Shown piece after piece: positions 24,446 to 35,303 of a stretch of DNA of 64,000 bases (within the stretch, counting starts at the first letter, position 1; each line of letters opens with the position of its first letter). Location: assembly GCA_026214975.1 (NCBI GenBank), contig CM047806.1, forward strand, positions 84,429,599 to 84,493,598. The letters are read 5' to 3'. A program made the position numbers and the translations under genes. Under the pieces are notes generated by a model. The model saw only the letters and a program-made list of their open reading frames with translations, ran no database searches and was not told where the DNA came from. Origin of the DNA: Gentiana macrophylla. Taxonomy: Eukaryota > Streptophyta > Magnoliopsida > Gentianales > Gentianaceae.

Positions 24446-24888
24446 GTTGAATTGGATTGTAGGAGTTCTAAAGCTCGTTTCTCTTGTGATTTTACTGGAG
24501 ATTCATCCAGTAGAGTCTTTGTTTCATGCATTTTTTAATAATCGATTCCTGCTCTTTTCGGAATGAGAGCTTTTAAAGGCATCACACTTAAAAATCTACC
24601 ATCGTCTTTAAAGACACCCCACTACATGCCCATTTTTATACCTTGCTGTGGCTCTCCATGTAGTTTTAGTGTTGGTGTTAGTGTTAGTGTTAGTGTAGTT
24701 TTAGTGTTGAATTGGATTGTGGGAGTTCTAAAACTCGTTTCTCTTGTGATTTTACTGGAGATTCATCCAGTAGAGTCTTTGTTTCATGCAATTTTGTAAT
24801 AATCGATTCCTGCTCTTTTCGGAATGAGAGCTTTTAAAGGCATCACACTTAAAAATCTACCATCGTCTTTAAAGACACCCCACTACAT
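24446..24888 (+). repeat. direct repeat pair (182 and 183 bp) with minisatellite between
   Basis: 24446-24627 and 24706-24888 are almost identical, both starting GTTGAATTGGATTGT and ending GACACCCCACTACAT. The 78 bases between them include a GTTAGTGTTAGT-type tandem array (about 24661-24705). The second copy has a one-base insertion and a few substitutions. Confidence 0.9.
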
Positions 24889-25272
24889 AGTGTGGTGCCC
24901 TTAAAAAGGGTCCCGTTCGGAATAGTCAAAAGCTTAAGTACATAATGAAGTATCTGGTACTTATTCTATGTATTTGGATAAAATTAATGAGACATAATAT
25001 TTGAAACTGTATTCCGTGTGCATTTCATTTCTCACCTCTACGAACAAGGGAATTGAAAACGACCATCAGATTAACATAAAGAAATATAACCACTAATAAG
25101 TAAAATTCCATTTAAACCCCTTCTTCTTAATAAAGCATAATTCAGGTGCCCACAAAGTGTTAAAGAATAAGAAAACACGGTAGGGTAGGGTATGTCCATT
25201 TGGGGTTCCATCATCTGGATACATTGCGCCCTTACGAAGATCATATTTGCACAAATGAGAGAGTATTGATAT

Positions 25273-25443
25273 TTATTCCTTAACTAAAAGGGCTGACTCG
25301 TGAGCAAGAATCAACAAAAGCTCAGGAACAAGTCTTTGTCTAGAGGTGGTGCCGTGCATCTTTTCAAGGGCTTCTTTGTCATTTGCGTGTATGAACCCAA
25401 CCACATAGTCGAACAATTCATCTTTCCCTCCCCTTAATGGATC
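25273..25443 (-). other. exon-like open frame of an unidentified host gene
   Basis: After a consensus acceptor (GTGATGTAG|GATCC) the minus strand is open for 56 codons and ends with TAA at 25273-25275. It begins DPLRGGKDELFDYVVG and ends LLILAHESALLVKE. The composition looks like a real amphipathic helical protein end rather than chance translation. I do not recognise the family. No upstream exon is evident before the junction at 25729, so it would be a gene fragment. Confidence 0.4.
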
Positions 25444-25729
25444 CTACATCACAATTAATAAATAATACATTCACAAATGATATGATACTAAAGTATGAAG
25501 TATGATACAAGGCATTGCCACAAACCGATGCCAACATTTATTGCAATGGTTCCAATTTCACCCTCATTATCTACCCTACATTATTAACTCATAAATATGT
25601 TGCCTTTCGTATTACGATGTGTAAAACCCATTAAACGATGAAGGGTATTTTTTCTCCTAAAATACTACAAAATAGTTTGTTTACTAGCTTCCTTAATCTA
25701 TGTGCATAAGGCTAAAATGTCTTATATTT

Positions 25730-28700
25730 TGAGAGAGTGTACACTTTCCCGGCTGGATTGAATCAAGAATTGGATGAAGTTAGGAGCAGAATTCTTGGAA
25801 AAAACCCCTTACCATCCACAAGGGAAGTTTTTCAGAAGTGAGTAGGGAAGAGTCTAGAAAAGGGTGATCTGCGAAAAGTGCAGCAAAGAAAGTGACATGG
25901 AATCTTCAACTTTGGCAGTCAATAGGGGAGATAATAAGGGCAGAAAACAGAAGGTCTGGTGTGACCATTGCAAGAAACAAGGCCACACCAAAGAGACATG
26001 CTGGGGAATCCATAGAAAGCCAGACAATTGGAAGCCCAGAACTGACAGGAAGCAGGCCAACCAGGTGAGTTCTGACCAGGGTAGCAATAATTCTGGATTG
26101 TTGCAGCTCTCACAGGAGCAACTTGAACAACTTAGCAAGCTTCTCAAAGCCCAAAACTCTTCCACCACAGGTGATGCAACTTGCACACTTGTGGAAAAAG
26201 GTAACCCTTTCACATATCTAAGCACAAACCAGACAGACTCTTGGGTAATAGACTCAGGGGCAACTGACCACATGTCAAATTCCTCACATTTGTTTCATTC
26301 ATATTTTCCTTGTGCTGGTAATCAAAAGGTGAGAATAGCAGATGGTTCCTTTTCCATAATTGTTGGGAAAGGCACTATCATCATCACACCTGGTCTAATC
26401 TTAAAAGATGTCCTACATGTCCCTAAATTATCATGCAACCTTTTGTCTGTCAGAAAATTAATCAGTGACACTAAATACACTGCTGTTTTCTCTGTTGATG
26501 GCTGTAAATTTCAGGATGCTCATACGGGGAAGGAGACTGGCAGTGTTAAGCTGGTGGGGGATTGTACATTCTTGAGGAAGAGCCTTCCAAGAATGAAGAA
26601 AAGTCTAGAAGTTTCCGTTTTTAGTCCACTTGTGTTGATAAGAATAATGTGCTAATGTGGCGATTTTTAGGCTTGGCAACCCTAGTTTTCGATGATTTGA
26701 AGAAACTCTTTCCTAGTTTGTTCGTCAATAAAAGTCCTGATTTTTATAAATGTTATGTATGTGAGTTATCCAAACATTGTAGGTCCTCCTTTCCTTCCAA
26801 CCTTACAAGCCAACAAAACCGTTCACTATGATACGTAGTGACATTTGGGGGCCTGCAAGGGTACACACTCTTGAAGGAAAGAGGTGGTTTATCACTTTTA
26901 TTGATGATCACACCATAGCAACTTGAGTGTATCTGCTAAAACAAAATTCTGATGCAAATCATGCTTTTGAAACTTTTTATAACCTTATTTTAACTCAATT
27001 TCAGTCTAAAATTGAAATTTTCAGAAGTGACAATAGGACTGAGTACTTTAACTCAATCCTTGGTCTAGTTTTCCAAAAATATGGCATGATACACCAAAGT
27101 TCCTGCCCTAACACACCACAACAAAATGGTGTGGCAGAGAGGAAAAATAGGCACATTCTAGAGGTGGTCAGATCCTTAATGATAACTTCTAAATGTCCTA
27201 AGTACCTATAGGGTGAGGCTGTGTTAATAGCCTGCTATCTCATTAATAGACTACCCTCCAGAGTGCTAGACTTTTAGAGTCCTCTTAGAAAATTGGCAGA
27301 ATCCTACCCCACTACCAGACTGATCCAAAACCTAACCCCAAAAGTGTTTGGGTGCATTCCCTTCACTCACATTTACAACCAAGGAAACTTGATCCTGTGT
27401 CTAGAAATGTGTATTTGTTGGCTATTCACCCACTCAGAAAGGGTACAAGTGCTTAGATCCTCTCACACAAGATTTATGTCACTAGTGATGTCACCTTCCA
27501 TGAAACCCATATGTTCTTTCACAATCATGTTCAGGGGGAGAACCTGAATGAACATGATAATGACAACATTTCACAGTTTCTTTTAGAAAGTGGAGAACCC
27601 AATGTCCCACCATTAGATGTTGTGACCTATCAGCACGAGAAAGACAGGACCAACAGTTCAAATGAGCCATATACTGATCCTATTTTAGGTCCAAGTGATC
27701 AGAATAGTCAGAAAGACAGCTCAGAACCTAGTCCTAAGACCAGAATACAGAAATTTCCAGGCCTCACTTATTCAAGGAAATGAACTCTTCTCAAGAAGGA
27801 CAAGAACACTCACACAGCAGACACAGAACAGTCAACTTCTCCAGATGAAAGTCCAGAATCTGCTCCAGAAACAGGTAAACCTCTGGATCCTTGCACTACC
27901 AACACCCCACATGAAACCACCACTGAGGATCCACCTAATATGGAAAAAACCATCCAAAATGACCCTCTACTGGATATTCCTATTGCCATCAGAAAACCAC
28001 ACAGGGAATGCACAAAACATCCCTTGTATCCCCGTAGCAAATACACCTCCTATTCGAACATCTCCCCTAAATACCAAGATTTTCTCTCCAACCTGTCCAG
28101 CATATCCATTCCTAAAAACATCCAAGAAGCACTCAGTTGTCCAGAATGGAAAGCAGCTGTCTATGAAGAAATCGCTGCCCTAGAAAAGAATGATACTTGG
28201 AAAGTTGTTAGCTTGCCTGAAGGGAAGACTCCAGTGGGATGTAGGTGGATCATCACAGTAAAGTACAACTCTGATGGGACCTTGTACAAGGTTAGGTTGG
28301 TGGCCAAGGGTTATACCCAAACCTATAGTCTGGATTACTCAGAGACATTCTCACCTATGGCAAAATTGAACACAATAAGGATCATCCTATCTGTAGCTGT
28401 GAATTTGGAGTGGCATCTTGAACAACTAGATGTAAAAAATTCTTTTTACATGGGAATTTGAAGGAAGAAGTGTACATGGATCTTCCACCTGGATTCTCTG
28501 GGAAAAATGGGGGGAAGGTCTGCAGATTGAAGAAGACTTTGTATGGACTCAAACAGAGTCCAAGAGCATGGTTTGAAAGATTTATGTGGTTCTTGAAAAA
28601 GGAAGGGTTCAGACAAAGTCAATCTGATCATACCCTGATCACTAAAAGGTCTATCCAAGGCAAGGTAACAGTGGTCCTTGTCTATGTTGATGATATCATC

Positions 28701-29634
28701 CTCACAGAGGATTATAAAGAAGGAATCAATCAGATTAAGAAGAGCATGGGAAAGGAATTTGAAATAAAGGATCTAGGCAGCCTCAAATATTTTTTGGGTA
28801 TGGAGTTTGCTAGGTCAGAATCAGGACTGGTGGTAACACGGAGAAAATACATACTTGATTTGTTGGAAGAAACTGGGATGAGTGATTGCAAACCAGCCAG
28901 CACTCCCATGGAACCCAATCTGAAATTATGGGAGAAGAAGGATGAACCCCCGGTAGACAAAGAAAAGTATCAGAGACTGGTTGGAAAATTGATATATTTG
29001 GCCCATGCTTGGACTGATATATCTTTTTGTTGTAAGCACAGTCTGTCAGTTTATGCATGCACCATGTGAGCCTCATCATGAAGCTGTTTTCAGAATCCTC
29101 AGATACCTCAAGGGGACAGCGGGACAAGGAGTATGCTTCAGAAAACAGAAGAGTAGAAGTGTTAAAGTGTATACAGATGCTGATTGGGCAGGTTTAGAAG
29201 GTAGAAGATCAACTTCTGGGTATTGCAGCTTTGTGTGGGGCAACCTAGTAACTTTGAGGAGCAAAAGACAAAGTGTTGTGGCCAAAAGTACAGCAGAAGC
29301 TGAGTATAGGGCTGTGGCACAAGGGGTGTGTGAAGAACTATGGATCAAAAGAGTCCTAGAAGAGATTCAAGTACCTATGGCATTGCCTATGAAGTTGTAC
29401 TGTGACAACAAAGCAGCTATAGACATTGCCAATGATCCTGTCCAATGCAGCAGGACCAAACATATTGAGATTGACTGGCACTTTATCCGGGAGAAACTAG
29501 ATGATGGGTGATTTGCATACCATTCTTGCCATCCATGCGTGCAGATTCTTTGATGGGTTAACTAAGCCACCGATGAAGCAAGGATTCGACAACTTTGTGA
29601 GCAAGTTCGGCATGTTCAACATCCACACTCAACT
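25730..29634 (+). pseudogene. gag-pol: gag to RNase H of the nested copia element, second copy
   Basis: It starts in mid-gag (equivalent to 20963) and runs to the 3' end. Zinc knuckle CDHCKKQGHTKETC at about 25963-26004; protease WVIDSGATDHMS at about 26245-26280, with the normal DSG. Integrase pieces up to NGVAERKNRH (about 27126-27155) are followed by stops. RT is at about 28120-29040 with YVDDIIL near 28684 and FLGMEF, then RNase H with DADWAGLEGRRSTSG (29175-29219), STAEAEYRAV, DNKAAIDIAND, HIEIDWHFIREKL and a stop after DDG at 29511. Stops shared with the first copy (for example after KCPKYL) show that the ancestor was already defective. Residual frame breaks occur near 26640, 26925, 28460 and 29030. 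Confidence 0.9.
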
Positions 29635-29643
29635 TGAGGGGGG
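29635..29643 (+). other. polypurine tract of the nested copia element
   Basis: GAGGGGGG-type run (TTGAGGGGGG across 29634-29643) directly before the 3' LTR start TGTTGAG at 29644. Confidence 0.85.
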
Positions 29644-29657
29644 TGTTGAGAATTATC

Positions 29658-29747
<90 letters not shown>

Positions 29748-29949
29748 GTTTTATTTGTAAGGGTAGAATAGGCTTTTATTGTATTAAATAAATTAGCCCA
29801 ACTCTCTAGGTTAAGACAGTTGTTGACGGCTCCTTAATTTGTGGATTATGGTTTTAGCCTTTTATTTAAAGAAGTCAGCAGCCTCTCTTTGTAATCATTC
29901 TGAAATAATCAATAAAAGATCTCCCTTTTATTTTCTAAATATTTCTACA
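29644..29949 (+). repeat. 3' LTR of the nested copia element, with TTA microsatellite
   Basis: TGTTGAGAATTATC... to ...TTTCTACA, 306 bases. It is shorter than the 5' LTR mainly because its TTA tract is shorter. Followed by the target duplication GTTTG. Confidence 0.95.
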
Positions 29950-31200
29950 GTTTGGTTCATCAAAAACCACATGTATTGATTCTTCATGCTTGAGTGTCCT
30001 TATGTTTAAAATTCTGACGGATTTTCTAACACTTGAATATCCTAAGAATATTCCTTCATTAGCTTTTGGTTGAAAAGTCTTGAGCTGATTATTTCCATTG
30101 TTGAGGATGTAGCATTTGCTTCCAAAAGCATGAAAATATGAGACATTTGGCTTCCTCCCATTCCATATCTCATAGGGTGTTTTCTTCAACCTTTTGTTCA
30201 TTAGGGCTCTGTTTTGAGTGTAACAGGTTGTATTCATAGCTTCTGCCTAATTCCTTTCAGGTAACTTAGATTCACTGATCATTGTTCTTCCAGCTTATTT
30301 GAGTGTCTTGTTTCTTCCCTCAGCTACTCCATTTTGCTGAGGTGTTGATGTAGCTGCAAGTTGATGTAACACTCTATTTTCATCAAAGTATTATATGATC
30401 ACATTGTTGAGAAATTCAGTTCCTTTGTCAGATCTTAACTTTACAACTGTAACACTTTTCTGATTTGAAGTTTCTTCAGCAGTTCTGTAAGCTTTTGCTT
30501 GGTCTCACTTTTCTTTGTTAAGAAAATTACCCATGTGTACCTTGAATAATCATCACCACTACCAATGTATACTTCTTTCCACTGACACTGATAGGTGTGA
30601 CTGGTCCAAACAAATCCATGTGTAACAGTTCTAAAACTCTTGTTGTTGAATGTTGAGACTTGGTCTTGAAGCTTGCTTTTACTTGCTTTTCTTTTTGACA
30701 AGTATCACATAAGTTGTCCTTCTTGTAAGAAATCTCTAGTAATCCAATTAATAATTCTTTCTTGACCAGAAGATTGATGTCATCAAAGTTGAGAGGACTC
30801 AGTTTCTTGTGCCATAGCCAGCTGATTTCTGATTTGGTATGCACAAGTAAACAGGTTTCTGAAATAGCTATTGTCCAGTCCACAACATACATATTTTCCT
30901 TCCTTTTGCCAGCAAGAACTACTTGATATGCAGTTTCATTTACAACAATGCAGAACTCTTTATCAAAAGTGACTATGTATCCCAGGTCACAGAATTGACT
31001 AGTACTTAGTAGATTGTAATTGTGTCCTTCAACATAAGCTACATTTCTGGTCTTCAAACCATTCTTGATTAAGGTTCCACAACCTCTTGTGTAACTAGGT
31101 TTGTCTTTCCCACTAAAATTGACTTTGGGTCCATTCTTAGCTTGAAAATCAACCAAACAGTCTTTGCTACTTGTCATGTGTCTAGAGCAACCACTGTCAA
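29950..31200 (-). pseudogene. pol: protease end and integrase of the SIRE-like element
   Basis: The minus strand from 31177 down reads KDCLVDFQAKNGPKVNFSGK, TRGCGTLIKNG, YNLLSTSQFCDLGY, WLWHKKLSPLNFDDIN and CDTCQKEKQVKASFK, the SIRE-type pre-integrase region. The integrase core follows in pieces: HMDLFGPV (about 30592-30615), then a stretch with stops near 30300-30500, and MNKRLKKTPYEIWNGRKP with SYFHAFGSKCYIL to about 30100. The text continues at 19965 on the other side of the nested element. It is broken by frame shifts, and the protease active site is damaged near 31190-31220. Confidence 0.85.
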
Positions 31201-33412
31201 AGTACCATGTTTCTTACAAAACAAGTTAATGAGTTTTTGATACCCAATTATGTTTGGGTCCATAATGGTCAGTTGTAAGTACAACATTTGGGATATTTCC
31301 ATAGGGTCTCCTTTGGAAATTGTTGCACTTATTATCATATATATAAGCTACATTCCCATAGTATCTATTTATGGATTGTGTCTTATTATATGCTCTCTCA
31401 AGTCTTTTGGTCTAAACTGACTTCCACGTTGCCTTATATTGTTGAAAACTGAGTGAAAACCACCATTCTGTTGTCTGTGGTAAACAGCTCTATACTGAGG
31501 TCTATGTTGACTTCTGTACTGAGGATTCAGCTGAGATCTAGGATAAGTTATCTGCTGAGTCCTTGACTGAGACTTGTAATAAGTTCTCTGATTAGAATGA
31601 TTGTTCTTTTTAGTTTTAGTAACAGGTTCAGAAAGTTCCAATCTTCATCAGTAGGAAATAATCTGTCTTTCCCCCGGAGTTTGTAATTCCTTGAATGATT
31701 AACATTCTTGGATTTACTTAGATTTAACTTTTTTTGGTTCTTAGCATTGTTATCTTCTGTAGATCTGGCATTTGATCTACCATTCTTGTTTCTTTGAGGT
31801 GTAGCTGGTCTACCTTTAGAATTACCTTTGTTATTATGTGCAGTTGACTTCTTAGAAAAATAATGTTGAAACTGGGTTGATTCATTCTGAGCTGACTTAA
31901 CTGGTTCAGCATGCTTCTCCGTTTGAGGAATTTGTTCAGCTGTGAACTTAATGCTAGTTTTGACATTTGGTTCACCAGCTTTACTAGTTCCTTCCTTTGA
32001 AGTTTGATGTGTATCAAATCCCAAGCCAGTTCTGTCACCATAAGGCTTTCCGGATTTGAATCCAGTTGCAGAACTTGATTGTGCTAAAGATTCAGCTGCT
32101 ACAACTGAAGTAGGGTTGATGCTGATTCTTTACTGGGTCAGTTCTTAGTAGTTTCAGAATGTTCAATTCTATTTTAAATCTTCGACTTCCATGATTAGAG
32201 ATTATTTCTCTACTTTTATTGATTCATAACCATCTTGTATTACTACCAACTGATTCATCAATTCATCGAGATATTCTTCTAATTCAGGATTTCTTGGATT
32301 AGAACCAGCTGCTGAAGAACAAGCATTTTGTATGGAATTTTGTACTGAGGTGTACTTAGAGATAGATTCACATACCTCATTTGAGTCCTTCATGTGAGCC
32401 ATTAAAGTTGTGTCATCTGAGAGTGCCTTTTCTGTTTCAGCTTCATAATCTGTCTCATCACCAGCTTCTTTGCTGTGTTCTCTTGTTGGTCAGTTCTGGA
32501 CATTGGGCCTTGTAATGTCCATGATTTTTGCAGTTGAAGCACAAGTATTCATCATCTTTCTTTCTCTCTGGAGTGTTCTTGATGTATTTCTGAGTAAATG
32601 GCTGGCCACTATTCATTCTTCTAATTCTTTTCATCATGAGTGTCATTTGATCCTCCATATCATCCAGTTTTTGTAGATTGCTAGTTGATGTCTCCAAGCT
32701 GTCATCAGCTGCTGCAAAAGCTGTAGTCTTTGGATCTTCAAGTGCCTTGATTGCTGCAGAGATTACTTTGAAATCTTCACTGAACTCATAGGCATTCAAA
32801 TCTGAGAAGATCTTGAAAGTATCTTCTTCACCAATCTTTCTTGATTCTTCCATGGTTGTGACCTTCATCTTCCAGCATGAGGGTAAAGCTTTCAAAATTT
32901 GAACATTGATTTCCTTCTTGGTGTAGACTATCTTGAGAACTGCTAGCTCATCCAGAATTGCACTAAATCTTGTCTCCATTTGCTCAATGGTTTCACCAGG
33001 TTTCATCTTGAAATCATGAAACTTTTGTTTTGCTACTGAGATCTTGTTTTCTTTGATTGAGTCAGTTCCTTCACACACCAACTGTAATTTTTCCCACATC
33101 TCTTTGGCAGTTGTACAGTCTTTGACTTTTAGGTACATGTTGCTACCAAGGTTCTGAGAATAATATCCATAGCAGCATTGTTGGGATTTTTCCTCTTCCT
33201 ATCATCATTGTTCCATTCACTCTTAGGCTTGGGAACTCTAACTTGAGCACCATCATCAACAGTTTGCAAGTGAGTGATCTGGTCCATTAGTGAGAACATC
33301 CATCATTTCATCATGTGTAGCAGCAAGGAATGCCTGCAAACGTCTTCTATATTCATCAAAACGATCTATGTTGCACATAAGCATTTGTCTAGCATACTGA
33401 TTGTTGTCCATG
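31201..33412 (-). pseudogene. gag: gag of the SIRE-like element
   Basis: The probable start is the ATG at 33412 (MDNNQYARQMLMCNIDRFDEY). The UBN2-type gag core is open from 33138 to 32458: NMYLKVKDCTTAKEMW, GETIEQMETRFSAI, LKALPSCWKMKV. It ends in the zinc knuckle CFNCKNHGHYKAQCPE (about 32503-32550). Downstream are Lys/Asn/Gln-rich pieces to about 31370. There are frame breaks near 33150-33360 and 32040-32460. The same protein type is encoded on the plus strand at 35390 by the outer element. Confidence 0.85.
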
Positions 33413-33523
33413 ATGCAAGTTTGTGAAAAATGAGTTATGCAGAAACTAAAAACTAAGAAACTAAGCTTTTTCAGAAGATCAACTAGAGGTGATTGTCAGA
33501 ACAAGTTCTTATGAAAGAACACC

Positions 33524-33535
33524 GCTCCGATACAA
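33524..33535 (-). other. primer binding site of the minus-strand SIRE-like element
   Basis: The minus strand reads TTGTATCGGAGC just inside the 5' LTR. It is a decayed form of the TGGTATCGGAGC seen in the sister element at 13275. Confidence 0.7.
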
Positions 33536-33537
33536 AT

Positions 33538-35303
33538 TTTTGGTCCCTTGAAAAGGCTGAGACATGTTTCGAGGGGAGGTGAATAAACTTGTCACCAAAA
33601 ACTATAACTTAAAACAATTTAGGTTTAGTATTAAACTTGTGTGGAGTTAAGCTAACTGAGCTGAGACTAAGTCAAACTGACTTGTGCTCAAACTGAGTTA
33701 ACAGGCAGTGGATTAAGTTTTAGCCTTTTAACTGATCTTGTTGTGTCTATGAAAAAGCTGATATAAACTGAATTCTGGTGAATGTCAGTTTGTGTGCTAT
33801 GTGAATCACAATCAGTTCTGTATGCTTGAACAAACAATATAAACACAATCACAAGTACTGAAGAATAAATGACAATAAGTAAATGCGTAAAGTAAAGTAA
33901 AACAAGAAATCATAGAGGTTCCAGGTGGTGTAATCATGTCAGTCCTTTCTTCCTCTGTGATGTAGGAGGAAAATTCCACTAGAACTCTTTGAAGTAGATC
34001 AGTTACAAAAAGTCCTAAACTGATAGTCCTTGGCTAATCCCTAGCTTCACTATCTAAGCAACTAAAGAACAGGTAGTAATACTGCTCTGCAACTGCTTCC
34101 ACTGGTCCTTAAAGGGTTGAATTGCCTCTTCTCCAGCTCCACCACAAACACAGTCTATCCTCACTGCAAAAACAACGGTCCTTGGCAAATCCTTGACCGG
34201 ATTGCTTCACAGTCTCAACCTTTGATTAAAAATCAAAGTTGGGTTTTGAATCAAGTAAGTGATTCTTGCTTGTGGTTCTTCAAAGTGTTGATGTCATGAT
34301 GAAATCTTTGTAGCTTGAACACTTAGAAGATTTCTTGATATTTATTTGTATGCACGATGATGATAGCAATGCAAAGATGAACAGAACCTAAGCTTAAAGA
34401 TTGTAAAATTTTGTGTTTGATCCTTGTTCCTAAGTCCTCTATCTATAGTGTGTAATCCAACGTTCATCTTGTTTGAATTTGAATCCTTTTAGCTATCAAC
34501 ATCTATATGTCAGATGTCAGAGACCGTTTGAACATGTCAGTCCATCATCTAATGAAAATGCTTGATTTCTAACGTTCTGATTTTCATTCAGTTCTTGGAG
34601 GCCTTTTTCTTTAAACTGAGTTTCTGAGAAATGTCAGTTTTAAGCTTTGTAAACTGAGTAGGTCAGTTTTCAGTCTTTAACTGATTTAGAGCATTAACTG
34701 AGTTTTTACTCTTCTTCAAAACTTAGTACTCTGTCTTCATCTGATTTTATTAACTAAATCAGAGTACACCATAAAACTTAAGTTATCTAAGATATCATTG
34801 GCCTTATGTATCTTAGGTCTTCATACAAGATCCATAAAGTATGTTCAGGGCATCACATACTTACCTAAATTCTACTTTTATAGTCCCGGCTTTAGTTTTC
34901 ATAAATTCAGTTTGAACCCTCAGTTCTTCCTTCTTCAATAACTGAGTCTGTCCCCTCAGCCTTTAGCTTCTAGATAAGACAACTGAGTATGTGTCCCTCA
35001 GCGAACTTACCTTCTTCAGTTCTGAGTAACACTTTCAGTTTCTTGATGTGATATCAGTTTCTATATGATTTCCAGTTTTCTGTATGATTTCCAGTTTTCA
35101 GTTCTATGACTCCCTATCTTTTACAGTGCTTGTCTGATGCAACCTATACAAAGATCAAACTCTAATAAATCTTATATATTTATTTCTAGCCATCTTTTTG
35201 GTTTTCACTATAACAGTTAGTTCTAGTACTTCATCAATAAGGTGTAAACAAACAATTAAATAAAGATAAATCATCATCAAAACTTCAAGTTTTTTTTCTA
35301 ACA
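33538..35303 (-). repeat. 5' LTR of the minus-strand SIRE-like element
   Basis: Plus-strand edges TTTTGGTCCC (TGTT mutated) and TTTCTAACA. The match to 13293-15017 is collinear, with scattered substitutions and small indels, for example an extra GACTTGTGCTCAAACTGA block near 33678. The right flank GAGCT is the target duplication. Confidence 0.9.

Larger units (their letters stand above)
24032..25729. other. 1.7 kb of unrelated DNA between the two copies
   Basis: The retrotransposon text stops after ...CAAATATTTT and resumes at GAGAGAGTGTACAC, sharing the word ATATTTT at both junctions. The segment has no retrotransposon motifs. It contains a 182-bp direct repeat pair, a GTTAGT-type minisatellite, an intron-like stretch on the plus strand ending in a pyrimidine-rich acceptor (TATTCTTGCAG, about 24174) after a TACTAAT branch-point-like word, and an exon-like frame on the minus strand at 25273-25443. 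It looks like host genic DNA. Capture, insertion or a misjoin are all possible. Confidence 0.7.
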
